Position numbers and translations under genes: made by a program. Below are positions 13,962-23,296 of a DNA stretch of 64,000 nt, piece after piece. Position 1 is the first letter of the stretch. The number at the start of each line of letters is the position of its first letter. The DNA comes from Paenibacillus sp. USDA918EY (GTDB lineage: Bacteria > Bacillota > Bacilli > Paenibacillales > Paenibacillaceae). The stretch covers positions 1 through 64,000 of the forward strand of contig NZ_WTWY01000001.1 in NCBI RefSeq assembly GCF_009870825.1, in the 5' to 3' direction. The notes beneath the pieces were generated by a model. It was not told the DNA's origin and did no database searches. It saw only the letters and a program-made list of their open reading frames with translations.

Positions 13962-16160
13962 ATGGCCGGTGGCATCATAGGGAATCTCATGTTTGCAGTG
14001 GGCTTTAAAATCGGGGATAGCGCCCTGAGAAGAGCTCAAAATCAAGTGAGTTCCTTGCAAAATACGGTGTTTGCCCTCGGAGCAGCTGCAGGGATCGCCA
14101 TGGGTCAATTTGGCGCTGCGTCTATTGGTGCGGCGGCAGACTTTCAAAAATCCATGGCTCAAGTGCAGATGGCAACGGGCGCCACCAATGAGCAGATGGA
14201 AGCGACAAAATCCATCGCCACCGAATTATACAATCAAAATTTTGGCGAGTCGTGGCAAGACCTGGGGAGTGCCATTGCAACTACCAGCCAGATCACCAAG
14301 CAGCAGGGCAAGGAACTAGAAAACACCACGAAAAACGCGCTCCTTATGCGGGATGCGTTCGGCTTCGAGATCCCCGAATCGGTCAAAACGGCCAACACGT
14401 TAATGAAGCAGTTTGGCATCACCAGTGACCAGTCCTTTAATTTGATTGCACAAGGCAAGGAGAAAGGACTGGATTTTTCGGGCGAAATGCTGGATACCGT
14501 CAACGAGTACGCAAACCAGTTTCAATCCTTGGGATTTTCGGCTGAAGAGATGTTTGATACTCTGGCTGTCGGCTCAGAAAACGGCGCATTTAACCTGGAC
14601 AAGGTTGGAGATGCGGTTAAGGAATTTAATATCAGGGCGAAAGACGGTAGTAAATCGACGGTGGAAGCCTTCCAGATGCTGGGCCTGAATGCGGATCAAA
14701 TGATGCATACCTTTGCCGCAGGAGGGCCGCAGGCAAAGCAGGCATTCCAGCAAATCATGCAAATGATTGCCGATATCGAGGATCCTGTGGACCGAAATAC
14801 GATCGGCGTCGCCTTGATGGGATCGCAGTTTGAAGACCTTGAAGTAAAAACGATTACCGCCATGGGTACCGTTCGCAGTCAGTTCGACATGACCAAGGAT
14901 AAGATGGGCGAGCTGAATCAGATCAAGTTTAATACGCCCGGGGAAGCCGCCGCCCGGATCGGTAGGCAGCTCCAGACGAATTTGCTGATTCCTATTGGCG
15001 AAAAGCTGCTCCCTTACTTGACTCGGTTTTCGGAATGGCTTGAAAAGGCCGGGCCAGAACTTCAAAAGGTAGGGGGCGATTTAGTAGATGGACTTGCCAA
15101 AGGGATATCGATCGTTACCGACGCGGTTGAATTTTTCGTCAAAAACATTGATGTGATCGGTCCAGCACTTGCTCCGCTGGTTGTTGTCCTCGCTGTACTT
15201 GTCGGTACGTTGATGTGGCCATGGATCGCATCGCTATGGGCTTCCGTCGCTGCTTCTTGGGCGCTTATGGCCCCATGGTTGCCATTTATCGCTTTGGCCG
15301 TGGCTATCGGTGCAGCAATCGCGGGAATTATCCTGATATTTAAAAATTGGGGCTCAGTAAGTACCTGGTTGGTCAACGTGTGGAATGCCTTTAAGGCTTG
15401 GGTCGTCAATATTTTTAACAGCATCGTTGACTTTTTCCGAACCTGGGGACCGACAATTCTGATTGTGCTCGGCGGGCCGATCGTTTGGGTCGTGGCCCTC
15501 GTCATCAAGTATTGGGACCAGATCAAGGCGTTCACGATGTCGATATTTACAAATATATCGAATCGGCTGAAAGCGATATGGGATGGGATCAAAAACAGCA
15601 TTTCCAATACTGTAACGGGCATCTGGAATAAAATCACGGAAATTTGGAATCGGATCATCGGATTCCTCAAAGGCATCAATCTCTTTGACATTGGACGGAA
15701 CATCATAGAGGGCATGGTAAACGGGATCAGCTCCATGGCGAACGCCGTCGTCGACAAAATGAAAGAGATCGGCAATAGTATCACGGAAAAAGTAAAGGGC
15801 ATCCTCGGAATCCACTCGCCGTCCAGAGTCATGATGGAGCTGGGCTTTTACACCGGCGAAGGTTTGGCGAAAGGTATCGATGGCACACAGGACCGCGTAT
15901 CGGCGGCATCCGCTGGCTTGGCCGATGAAATCACGACATCCGCAAGCACAGCTCCCGCAAAAGCGACCTTGGCCCCCGCGAGAGCGGCCACAGGACATGC
16001 TGCCGGGTCTATGGATATCAAGGTAAATATCGATCTGCGGGCAGACGCTTCGAGCGCTACGGTGGCGTCTGATGTGTCTCAGGAGGTACGAACAGTCATA
16101 CAGCAAGTCATTGAAGAGGCGATTCGCCGTATGGGTCTGCCTGAACCGGAGGTGATCTAG
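13962..16160 (+). CDS. tail tape measure protein
   Basis: 732 residues. The N-terminal third is the TP901/gp-type tape measure domain (ADFQKSMAQVQMATGATNEQ), the middle holds hydrophobic helices at about 400-530 (rich in Val, Leu, Ala, Trp) interspersed with WNAFKAWVVNIFNSI-type repeats, and the C-terminal part has IHSPSRVMMELGFYTGEGLAKG, seen in many tape measures. It sets tail length and may form a channel on infection. Ribosome site GAGGTG lies upstream of ATG. Confidence 0.92.
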   Translation: MAGGIIGNLMFAVGFKIGDSALRRAQNQVSSLQNTVFALGAAAGIAMGQFGAASIGAAADFQKSMAQVQMATGATNEQMEATKSIATELYNQNFGESWQDLGSAIATTSQITKQQGKELENTTKNALLMRDAFGFEIPESVKTANTLMKQFGITSDQSFNLIAQGKEKGLDFSGEMLDTVNEYANQFQSLGFSAEEMFDTLAVGSENGAFNLDKVGDAVKEFNIRAKDGSKSTVEAFQMLGLNADQMMHTFAAGGPQAKQAFQQIMQMIADIEDPVDRNTIGVALMGSQFEDLEVKTITAMGTVRSQFDMTKDKMGELNQIKFNTPGEAAARIGRQLQTNLLIPIGEKLLPYLTRFSEWLEKAGPELQKVGGDLVDGLAKGISIVTDAVEFFVKNIDVIGPALAPLVVVLAVLVGTLMWPWIASLWASVAASWALMAPWLPFIALAVAIGAAIAGIILIFKNWGSVSTWLVNVWNAFKAWVVNIFNSIVDFFRTWGPTILIVLGGPIVWVVALVIKYWDQIKAFTMSIFTNISNRLKAIWDGIKNSISNTVTGIWNKITEIWNRIIGFLKGINLFDIGRNIIEGMVNGISSMANAVVDKMKEIGNSITEKVKGILGIHSPSRVMMELGFYTGEGLAKGIDGTQDRVSAASAGLADEITTSASTAPAKATLAPARAATGHAAGSMDIKVNIDLRADASSATVASDVSQEVRTVIQQVIEEAIRRMGLPEPEVI

Positions 16161-16712
16161 TTGGCGACAATTGATGGCAAATACATTTGGGTAGAAAAGG
16201 AATCGCCTAATTTTGATGTGGACATCACGAGTCAACCGGTGGAAAAAGACATCGACATGACAGACCATGTTCAACGTAAAGCGCGCACGCTGGCCTTAAA
16301 TGGCATGGTAACGGGGAGCAAAGCTGCTGAAATCCATGCCTATCTTGTCCATGCGTCCGATACTGGCAAAATTGTAAAATACATCGGTCGAATGGCATTC
16401 ATCGGTTTGATTAGCGGTCTTTCCACGGAGCGCACTTATCAGACCGCTGATGGTTTTACCTTTTCGTTCACATTGACGGAAGTACGAGTCGCTCAATCTT
16501 CCTATGTAAACAAGCTACCCACCCCCGTAAAGGCGCAGGCGGCTAAGATCGTGAATAGCGGTGTCAAGCAAACCAAATCAAAAAAGAAAACCAAGAGCAC
16601 GAAGACGAAAGACAAAAAGAAGAAGTCGACCACCAAGAAAAAATCAACAACTAAAAAGGAGCCAGTCAAAAAAGTGAAATTTAAGAAGGGCAGCCCTTGG
16701 GCGGCTGATTAG
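16161..16712 (+). CDS. Dit-like baseplate protein with Lys-rich tail
   Basis: 183 residues from TTG directly after the tape measure stop. Residues 1-120 follow the Dit-like tail protein pattern (VEKDIDMTDHVQRKARTLAL, KYIGRMAF, FTFSFTLTEVRVAQS). The last about 55 residues are an almost uninterrupted Lys/Thr/Ser tract with KKSTTKKKSTTKK and end KFKKGSPWAAD. Dit-type proteins link the tube to the hub; the basic tail is unlike the usual family and may bind DNA, cell wall polymers or act as a flexible linker. Confidence 0.7.
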   Translation: MATIDGKYIWVEKESPNFDVDITSQPVEKDIDMTDHVQRKARTLALNGMVTGSKAAEIHAYLVHASDTGKIVKYIGRMAFIGLISGLSTERTYQTADGFTFSFTLTEVRVAQSSYVNKLPTPVKAQAAKIVNSGVKQTKSKKKTKSTKTKDKKKKSTTKKKSTTKKEPVKKVKFKKGSPWAAD

Positions 16713-16722
16713 GTGGGGATGA

Positions 16723-17049
16723 ATGGATTACGAATATATTGAAATCGAAAAAGATTTAATCCCGTACCGGTTCGATATTTCGCTGGCCGATGAAATGTTC
16801 ACCTTTGAAGTTCATTACAACGAAGAATTTGACTTCTTCACCGTCAATCTTGAAAAAAACGGCGAGATACTTGCGACCGGAGAAAAGTTGATCTACGGGC
16901 AGCCCTTGTTTTATGACAACCAGGACAATCGATACCCGAAAGTGCCGATCGTGCCATATGATGAATCGGAAAATGAAAGCGAAGTAAATTGGCGGACGCT
17001 CAATGAGAGCGTCTTTTTGTATGTGATCGAAGGTGATGACGATGGATAA
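16723..17049 (+). CDS. baseplate plug protein (Pam3 gp18-like)
   Basis: 108 residues. The pattern YIEIEKDLIPYRFDISLADE, FTFEVHYNEEFDFFTVNL and the C-terminal acidic stretch match small baseplate plug proteins that fill the hub below the tube. Overlaps the hub gene start by a few bases. Confidence 0.65.
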   Translation: MDYEYIEIEKDLIPYRFDISLADEMFTFEVHYNEEFDFFTVNLEKNGEILATGEKLIYGQPLFYDNQDNRYPKVPIVPYDESENESEVNWRTLNESVFLYVIEGDDDG

Positions 17050-17830
17050 TTTTGGCCGCGTGGTCGAGGTTATGACAGCCAATATGAAGTTTTCGAGCGA
17101 ACATTACAACATCGAAGGCAAAGTACCGTTTGATAACGATCCGCTGCCCAACGAATCTGAAATCAAAATCTGGAACTTGTCCGATAAAACCATAAATAAC
17201 ATTAAGCGTGGCGCGGTGATGATGCTGAACGCTGGTTATAAAGGCGATGTCGGCCTGCTGCTGCATGGCTATATTTCTAAGGTATCCACGACATGGGAAG
17301 GCGTAGACAAGATCACGGTAATCAACGTTTTGGACAGCGAAGACCTATCCAAACGCGAGGTCAAGGAAATCGCTTATGCCAAAGGGACACTGGCGAGCCA
17401 AATCATCAAGCAAATGGCCGGGTACATCGGCCTCCCGATTGCTCAAATGGAGCTTAACCAGGATTACCGATACCAGGAGGGATATACGGCCAAAGGCAAG
17501 GTAACGGAAATCATTGCGAAGGTTTGCAAGGATTGCGGGACATCCGTTTATATCAACAAAAATAAGCTCTATATCCGGAATTTGAGGCGTGGCGGTGATG
17601 CAGTCTTTAAGCTGAACAAGGATACGGGCCTGATCGGTACCCCGGGCCGATTCGAAGACGGGGGAACGAAAGGATTCAATATCAAAATGCAGCTACAGCA
17701 CCGGGTTACTACGGCATCGGTCATTGACCTAGAATATTCGCAGTTTACGGGCCGGACGCACGTCCGCAGCGGCTCGCATACCTTCAGCCGAACGGGGGAT
17801 TTCGTTACGGAAGTGGAGGCGATTTTATGA
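17042..17830 (+). CDS. baseplate hub protein (gp27/gp44-like)
   Basis: About 263 residues. FGRVVEVMTANMKFSSEHYNIEG, EIKIWNLSDKTINNIKRG and the tandem beta-barrel layout resemble hub proteins (phage late control D / Mu gp44 type). ATG 17042 has AGGTGAT upstream; ATG 17033 is in frame too. It sits between plug and spike genes, as expected for the hub trimer. Confidence 0.75.
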   Translation: MDNFGRVVEVMTANMKFSSEHYNIEGKVPFDNDPLPNESEIKIWNLSDKTINNIKRGAVMMLNAGYKGDVGLLLHGYISKVSTTWEGVDKITVINVLDSEDLSKREVKEIAYAKGTLASQIIKQMAGYIGLPIAQMELNQDYRYQEGYTAKGKVTEIIAKVCKDCGTSVYINKNKLYIRNLRRGGDAVFKLNKDTGLIGTPGRFEDGGTKGFNIKMQLQHRVTTASVIDLEYSQFTGRTHVRSGSHTFSRTGDFVTEVEAIL

Positions 17831-18222
17831 GGACCGACCCTGCGGGCAGCATGTCCACGATTTTCGAATCCTTCAAAGCCAAGATTTTCAGCGACTTGCA
17901 TGTGGGCTTTTTGTGCAAAGTCATTAACTTTGATTCCGGGAAGTGCGCGGCGGACGTTCAGCCATTGATCCGAACAACTTCCGACATGCCGGCGATAATT
18001 CAGGGCGCCCAAGTCCTTGCGCATCGATTATCCGTCAACGGAGGAGAGCCGCAAGTATACAAGCCGCACTTAAAACAAGGCGATGTGGTCTTTGTAGTCT
18101 GTGCCGATCGGGAAATCAAAAACGCTTTGAATGGATCGGTGGCCGCAGCAAGCACAGGCCGACAACATGATGTTAACGACGCAGTTGTATTGGGGGTGCT
18201 CGGATGCAATCTTTCAAGTTGA
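17827..18222 (+). CDS. membrane-puncturing spike, Gp138 N-terminal type
   Basis: 131 residues, starting with ATGA overlap. The OB-fold-like N-terminal domain is recognisable (HVGFLCKVINFDSGKCAADVQP, KQGDVVFVVCADREI) and matches the Gp138/gpV-type spike that attaches to the hub. The usual beta-helix tip is very short here. Confidence 0.7.
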   Translation: MRTDPAGSMSTIFESFKAKIFSDLHVGFLCKVINFDSGKCAADVQPLIRTTSDMPAIIQGAQVLAHRLSVNGGEPQVYKPHLKQGDVVFVVCADREIKNALNGSVAAASTGRQHDVNDAVVLGVLGCNLSS

Positions 18223-18566
18223 TTGACGGGGATATTGTCTTTAATAGCAGCGGCGATTTGGAGATGATCGACGGCGACGAGGAGCTGGCACAATGTTGTG
18301 ACATTGCTTTGGGGACAAATACCGGGGAATGGTTTCTGAATCCGGAAATGGGGATTGATTTCAGCCTGTTTCTCGGGAAGCATTTGAGCGAAGAGCAGAT
18401 GCGGGATGAAATTAACCGGGGATTGCTTCAGGAAGAACGCATTTCCAGTGTAAACGAGATTGTGTTTAACCCGGATGAAAAGTCTCGGGCGATGGAAGTC
18501 TCCTTTGTCGCTACCAAAGCGGACGGAGAGGGGATTCAAAGTGAGGTGAAGATTGGTGCTGACTGA
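18204..18566 (+). CDS. baseplate wedge gp25-like (DUF2634/XkdS type)
   Basis: 120 residues, with GDLEMIDGDEELAQCCDIALGT, TGEWFLNPEMGIDFS and an EINRGLLQEERISSV segment, typical of the gp25/W-like lysozyme-fold wedge of contractile tails (PBSX XkdS). It overlaps the spike gene by 19 nt and the J gene by about 10 nt. Confidence 0.85.
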   Translation: MQSFKLIDGDIVFNSSGDLEMIDGDEELAQCCDIALGTNTGEWFLNPEMGIDFSLFLGKHLSEEQMRDEINRGLLQEERISSVNEIVFNPDEKSRAMEVSFVATKADGEGIQSEVKIGAD

Positions 18567-19734
18567 AAAAGGATTTCAACGAAGACGGTTCGACGATCTT
18601 TTTTCGGAGGCTGAGGACAAAGCAAGGGAAGTTTATGGAGAACAGATAAACACTTCAGAAAGATCATTCCTCGGCATTATGCTGCGCATTTTCGCTTGGT
18701 TTTTGGCCAAAATTTGGGCCGTTGCTGAGGACGTATATAATAGTGCGTACATCCCAACGGCCACCGGAAATAACCTCGACAGGCTCGGGCCTTATGTCGG
18801 GATTACTCGTGTTTTAGATCAATACGCCTCGGGCGTCGTGAAAATTTCCGGCACACCGGGCCATTCGGAGGCGGCTGGTTTTCGTGTAGGTACCGAATCC
18901 GGAATCCAATACGAGACATTGGAGGATTTTACGATCGGGCCCGATGGGATGGTGCTGGTTAAGGTTGAAGCTATTGAACCGGGACAATCCGGGAATGTGG
19001 CCGCCGGACTGGTCAACGTTGTCGTCAACCCTAATCCGGATGTGACAGCCGTCACCAACCCCGAGCGGATCACCGGAGGCCGTGAGAAAGAGACGGACCC
19101 GGAGTTTCGTTCTCGCTTTGAATTGTCTGTAGCCGGGGGTGGATCGGCATCTCTTGATGCTATTCGGGGGGCGCTGCTGCGATTGGAAAAGGTTCGGGCG
19201 GCGGCCGTAATCGATAATAAGACAATGGAGGTTGACGCGGCCGGGCGGCCGCCGAAGTCCATACAAGTTTACGTCTTGGGCGGGGACGATCAGGAGGTGG
19301 CCGAGACGATCTTTGCTAAGCAGTCCGGCGGCATCGAAACCTATGGCGATATCAGCAAAGAGGTATTAGATTTGGGCGGGTACCCGCACACGATTAAATT
19401 CAGCCGCGCCGAAGAGGTACCTATCTATGTCCGTGTTGAGGTCAATAAAAACGACCGATATCCAGCTGACGGGGACGACTTGATCCGGAACGCCATTATC
19501 CGGTATATCGGCGGCGAAGACGCCGCAGGCAGTTATTACAATGGCTTGTCCATGGGCGCGCCGGTTGTATTTACCCGTCTGATCAGCGCCGTATATTCAG
19601 TGGATGGCGTAGAAGACGTCGCTCTCACGGTCGGCAGCAGCTCTCAAAACATGCAGAGCCAGAACGTTGAAATTGCTCCGTACCAGGTTGCGCAAACGAC
19701 AGCGGGCCACATTGAGGTGTCCAGTCATGTTTAG
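18556..19734 (+). CDS. baseplate J/gp47 family protein (XkdT type)
   Basis: About 392 residues. AYIPTATGNNLDRLGPYVGI, GTESGIQYETLEDFTI, ITGGREKETDPEFRSRF and SIQVYVLGGDDQEVAE are diagnostic of Baseplate_J proteins. GTG at 18556 lies 8-9 nt after AGGTG; TTG 18553 is next to it. Together with the gp25-like protein it builds the baseplate wedge. Confidence 0.9.
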   Translation: MLTEKGFQRRRFDDLFSEAEDKAREVYGEQINTSERSFLGIMLRIFAWFLAKIWAVAEDVYNSAYIPTATGNNLDRLGPYVGITRVLDQYASGVVKISGTPGHSEAAGFRVGTESGIQYETLEDFTIGPDGMVLVKVEAIEPGQSGNVAAGLVNVVVNPNPDVTAVTNPERITGGREKETDPEFRSRFELSVAGGGSASLDAIRGALLRLEKVRAAAVIDNKTMEVDAAGRPPKSIQVYVLGGDDQEVAETIFAKQSGGIETYGDISKEVLDLGGYPHTIKFSRAEEVPIYVRVEVNKNDRYPADGDDLIRNAIIRYIGGEDAAGSYYNGLSMGAPVVFTRLISAVYSVDGVEDVALTVGSSSQNMQSQNVEIAPYQVAQTTAGHIEVSSHV

Positions 19735-20368
19735 CATGAAGGATATGCTCGGGCGGTTCATGGACGTTTTCAATAAAGACCCGGATTCGAACATTGGAAA
19801 GTTGATTGGTATTCTATACGGCCAGCTGAAAGAAGTCGGGGACACGCTGGAAACCGTCCGTGAATGGCGCAGCATCGATAAGGCCAAGGGGACCACCCTT
19901 GATATGATCGGGCAAAACATCGTCCAGCCGCGCGGCGCGGCCACGGACGAGATTTACCGGGTTCTGCTGAAATCCAAAATTGCCCGGAACCTATCACAAA
20001 CCGACATTAACACCATTATCCGGGTTCTGGCGCTGGCCCTGAACTGCGATTACAGCGATATCCGTATCAAGTCCAAGTTTAATGACCCCGTCGACCCGGA
20101 GCCCGCCGCAATCTCCCTTATTCGGGTGCCTATTAAGCGGCTGAATGAGGTCGGCATGTCGCCTATGCAGTTTGGACAGATCATACAAAAGACGGTGGCT
20201 GCCGGTGTGCGGGTTGCCCAAATCGAGCTGGCCGGAACCTTTCAATTGTCTTCAAAATATGGAGCTTTGGAGACAGGACCGACCGGACTGGCCGATCCTG
20301 ATATGAGCACGGGCGGCACGTTGGGCGAAGTATACGTACCGGGTCATGACTACACATTGCCAATATAG
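19727..20368 (+). CDS. DUF2612-like tail/baseplate protein (tail protein I analogue)
   Basis: 213 residues from the ATG overlapping the J gene stop, with GAGGTG upstream. NIGKLIGILYGQLKEVGDTL, AKGTTLDMIGQNIVQPRG and NLSQTDINTIIRVLALAL match the DUF2612 family, which occupies the tail-protein-I position after gpJ and links the wedge to fibres. Confidence 0.8.
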   Translation: MFSMKDMLGRFMDVFNKDPDSNIGKLIGILYGQLKEVGDTLETVREWRSIDKAKGTTLDMIGQNIVQPRGAATDEIYRVLLKSKIARNLSQTDINTIIRVLALALNCDYSDIRIKSKFNDPVDPEPAAISLIRVPIKRLNEVGMSPMQFGQIIQKTVAAGVRVAQIELAGTFQLSSKYGALETGPTGLADPDMSTGGTLGEVYVPGHDYTLPI

Positions 20369-20381
20369 GAGGGAACACGCG

Positions 20382-21551
20382 ATGGCATTTACAGAGAAAC
20401 TGCCCGAGTGGCACGCTGAAGGCATCGAACCGCCAGACTCCAAAAAGCAAGCAGGTTGGGACGTGGAGGACAGGCCTCCTGCTGGCTGGTGGAACTGGCT
20501 TTTGAACCGGACTTTTAAAGCCATTGAGGAGCTGCGGAACAAGGCAGCAGACAAACAATATGTCGATGAAGCCGTGGCCGGGGTGAAGGTGCCAGACGCT
20601 ACCCTGACGCAAAAAGGCATCACGCAGCTTTCCAGCGCCACAGACAGCACGTCTGAGGCAATGGCCGCGACGCCGAAGGCGGTAAAGGCGGCCATGGATG
20701 AGGCTTTAGCGTCAAAGCAGCTTGGAGTTGAGCAAAAAGCGAATGTGGTTGCCGCGCTCAACTCCATTGGGGTAGCGGCATCCACCAATGAAACCTGGGC
20801 GCAGCTCATTGCAAAAATGGCGGGGGTTATTCGGGCAACAGGTAATGCGACAGCCGCCGACGTCTTAGCAGGAAAGACTTTTTCGAATGGCAGCGGAAAT
20901 GGATTGACAGGATCAATGCCTAACAAGGGAGCGGTGGTCATCACACCGGGACCTGCTGACCAAACGATCCCAACAGGTTATCATAACGGGGCGGGCAAGG
21001 TTGCTGGCGTGCAGTTTAATCAAAATGCGCTGCTCGTTGGTAACACCGTGGCCGGGACCCCAGGGATGATGCCAAACCGTAGCGCCGAGAACACCCACAT
21101 ACCCGGACTCGAGTCTACTGTTTGGCCGGGGGATCGATTTTTTATTCGTCCGCCAAACGGCTACTTTAACGGTTCTACATGGGTCACTGCCGATGTTCCA
21201 GGACTTACAGCCGCAAATCTAAGAGCAGGAGTAAATGTTGCAGGACTGGTCGGAACACTTCAAGAAGGGAAAAAATTTTATAAGCAAGATATTTCTATAC
21301 CGCCTTACGGTAAGGTAGATTTTGACATTAATATTGGTTTTAATTGGTCGGTAGTCCTTTTAATCGCGAATTCAGAAAATTGGGATGGAGGCATTTCATC
21401 TTTTTATTTAAGACATCCCGAAGGTTCTTTATCAACAGGTATGTCATATAACGGGAACTTAACCAATCCAACATTGACAGGCATCCATTTGTACTATAGC
21501 AATGGTAATAATACAACAAAAGGTATTATAGTTTATGCTTATGGGCGTTAG
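20382..21551 (+). CDS. tail fibre protein
   Basis: About 389 residues. N-terminus begins MAFTEKLPEWHAEGIEPP and attaches to the wedge; near residues 65-100 a P2-type phage tail fibre repeat appears (LTQKGITQLSSATDSTSE). Then come repeated ADVLAGKTFSNGSGNGLTG, GYHNGAGKV and TAANLRAGVNVAGLVGT units, common in Paenibacillus phage fibres. The last about 110 residues (from about 21275) are a beta-rich receptor-binding domain with lower GC than the rest of the gene, suggesting exchange of the tip. Confidence 0.82.
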   Translation: MAFTEKLPEWHAEGIEPPDSKKQAGWDVEDRPPAGWWNWLLNRTFKAIEELRNKAADKQYVDEAVAGVKVPDATLTQKGITQLSSATDSTSEAMAATPKAVKAAMDEALASKQLGVEQKANVVAALNSIGVAASTNETWAQLIAKMAGVIRATGNATAADVLAGKTFSNGSGNGLTGSMPNKGAVVITPGPADQTIPTGYHNGAGKVAGVQFNQNALLVGNTVAGTPGMMPNRSAENTHIPGLESTVWPGDRFFIRPPNGYFNGSTWVTADVPGLTAANLRAGVNVAGLVGTLQEGKKFYKQDISIPPYGKVDFDINIGFNWSVVLLIANSENWDGGISSFYLRHPEGSLSTGMSYNGNLTNPTLTGIHLYYSNGNNTTKGIIVYAYGR

Positions 21552-21561
21552 GAGGATAGAA

Positions 21562-21945
21562 ATGAAAATATTCGGTAGACGAATATACGCTGATAAAACA
21601 ACTGGTGTTATATTGGCCAACACAGGAGATTTGAAGGTGTTAGATGACTTCGAACGACCATCGATCGAGTCGGACTTTCAAGCATTTTACAATCTGATTG
21701 GGCGAGATCCCGATTCGGTAATCATCCTAGAACTGGAACCTGGGCAATACGCCGAGGAATTTGCAACATGTAATGGTTTTCGTGTCAATCCGGAGACCCA
21801 AAAACTTGAATTTTCCTACCCGGACCCTAATAACCCAGAACCTGAGCAGCCCGTATTTCAAAAACCATTAACGGACCAGGTGGAGGAATTGAAGCAGGCC
21901 GTCGCCGAATTGACCATGCTCATGGCCGCAGCTCCTACGGCCTGA
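21562..21945 (+). CDS. hypothetical protein after tail fibre (XkdW-like position)
   Basis: 127 residues, ATG preceded by GGAGG at 21551-21555. N-terminal beta-rich domain, a Pro/Glu-rich linker (NNPEPEQP) and a C-terminal coiled coil LTDQVEELKQAVAELTMLM. The combination and its place before the XkdX-like gene are those of XkdW-type proteins or fibre chaperones. Function unproven. Confidence 0.55.
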   Translation: MKIFGRRIYADKTTGVILANTGDLKVLDDFERPSIESDFQAFYNLIGRDPDSVIILELEPGQYAEEFATCNGFRVNPETQKLEFSYPDPNNPEPEQPVFQKPLTDQVEELKQAVAELTMLMAAAPTA

Positions 21946-21964
21946 TGAAAGGAGGTGAACGATC

Positions 21965-22105
21965 ATGCAATTTACCAAGGACAGCGGGCTTGTAAAGGTA
22001 TGGGTAAGCTTGGTTATGACCGGGACTTATAAGGTCGAGCAAGTACCGCAATTGTATAACCTTAAAGATGTCGTCACCGAAGTCGTAACCGGAACGGCAG
22101 TATAA
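21965..22105 (+). CDS. XkdX-like small protein, 46 aa
   Basis: Very short gene with an excellent ribosome site AAAGGAGGTGA. Sequence VKVWVSLVMTGTYKVEQVPQ has the W...Y/V..QV pattern of XkdX proteins, which sit between tail fibre and lysis genes in PBSX-like phages. Role unknown. Confidence 0.7.
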   Translation: MQFTKDSGLVKVWVSLVMTGTYKVEQVPQLYNLKDVVTEVVTGTAV

Positions 22106-22110
22106 ACTAG

Positions 22111-22128
22111 CGCCGCATAGGCGTTTTT
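22111..22128 (+). terminator. short terminator after structural operon
   Basis: CGCC-GCATA-GGCG followed by five T; the stem is only 4 bp. A second 8-bp hairpin without U-run, GCCCTCGG/CCGGGGGC, follows at 22134-22155, so the pair may act together to end or slow transcription before the lysis genes. Confidence 0.5.
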
Positions 22129-22178
22129 ATTTTGCCCTCGGAGTGATCCGGGGGCATTACTTTTAAAGGGGGAAGAAC

Positions 22179-22589
22179 ATGGATAGATGGGAAGTTATTA
22201 AGTGGGCCGCAGCATTAGGGGGGAGCGCAGCAACATATTTTTTTGGCGGGTGGTCCGGAGTTCTGGGCACACTGCTTGTGTTTGTTATCATCGATTATTT
22301 TACTGGCGTCATAGCGGCAGGAGCGTCCGGGGAGCTGAAAAGCAAAAAGGGTTTGATCGGGATCGCCCGCAAAGCATTTATCTTCGCCATGGTAGCAGTT
22401 GGTCATCTCGTTGATGGCGTTTTAGGTGATAGCCATTTATTTAGGGACACTATCGCCTATTTTTATATTGCAAACGAGCTGTTGTCGATTATAGAAAACG
22501 GAGGAAAGATGGGCGCTCCCATACCTCCCGTTATCCAGCAGGCAATTGAGGTGCTGAAAGGCAAAGGAGGCTTTAAAAAAGGTGATTAA
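22179..22589 (+). CDS. phage holin (phi105/Cph1 type)
   Basis: 136 residues with two to three hydrophobic helices (WAAALGGSAATYFFGGWSGV, TLLVFVIIDYFTGVIAAG, KAFIFAMVAVGHLVDGVLG) and a charged C-terminus. The VFVIIDYFTGVIAAG signature is that of the toxin-secretion/phage-lysis holin family. It makes membrane holes that time lysis. It overlaps the endolysin start. Confidence 0.9.
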   Translation: MDRWEVIKWAAALGGSAATYFFGGWSGVLGTLLVFVIIDYFTGVIAAGASGELKSKKGLIGIARKAFIFAMVAVGHLVDGVLGDSHLFRDTIAYFYIANELLSIIENGGKMGAPIPPVIQQAIEVLKGKGGFKKGD

Positions 22590-23292
22590 ATCCGAATTTA
22601 TAGCAACGATTGCACCCTCGGCCGTCAAGGACATGCTTTTGACCGGAGTACCCGCGTCTTTGACGATTGCCCAAGCTGCGCTTGAATCCAATTGGGGAAG
22701 CAGCGGTTTAACCCGGCAAGCAAATAACCTTTTTGGAATTAAAGGGAAGGGGACCGCCGGGAGTGTAACCATGCCGACGACGGAATATGTTCAGGGAAAA
22801 CCAATCAAGGTTAACGCTGCCTTCAGGGCTTACTTTAACTGGTATGAGTCCATTGCGGATCATTCCAAGTTGATTTTGAGGGGGACCAGGGATAAGCCGA
22901 CACGATATCATGGCGTCCTTAACGCTGATTATAAAACTGCCTGCCATGAAATATGGAAAGGTGGCTACGCTACCGATCCGAATTATCCAACCAAATTGAT
23001 CAGCATTATCGAGCAGTACAAGCTTCATCAATACGATAAACGGGAAGGAGGAGATGGACCCATGACAAAAGAAGAACGTGCTATGTTTGAAGAGCTGCAA
23101 TCTACGGTTAAACAACAGGCTGAATGGATCAAGGAGCAGAAGGGGCTGGCAAACATGCCTTGCCCTGAATGGGCTAAGGACGCATTTAAGTTTTACAAGC
23201 CCTATATTGCTGATGAAACAGGGAGTTATGATTTTTGGAGGCAGCTGGTGATTAACTTCCGGAAGGAAAACGGGATGACTGTAAAGAAATAA
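22582..23292 (+). CDS. endolysin, glucosaminidase family (GH73)
   Basis: 236 residues from GTG inside the holin 3' end. Residues 1-150 are the GH73/FlgJ-like N-acetylglucosaminidase fold: SLTIAQAALESNWGSSGL with catalytic Glu35, NNLFGIKGKG, AYFNWYESIADHSKLI and YATDPNYPTKLISIIEQY. A linker and a short C-terminal region (about 160-236) with PCPEWAKDAFKFY may be the wall-binding part. It cuts the glycan chain of peptidoglycan at lysis. Confidence 0.9.
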   Translation: MIKSEFIATIAPSAVKDMLLTGVPASLTIAQAALESNWGSSGLTRQANNLFGIKGKGTAGSVTMPTTEYVQGKPIKVNAAFRAYFNWYESIADHSKLILRGTRDKPTRYHGVLNADYKTACHEIWKGGYATDPNYPTKLISIIEQYKLHQYDKREGGDGPMTKEERAMFEELQSTVKQQAEWIKEQKGLANMPCPEWAKDAFKFYKPYIADETGSYDFWRQLVINFRKENGMTVKK

Positions 23293-23296
23293 AATT

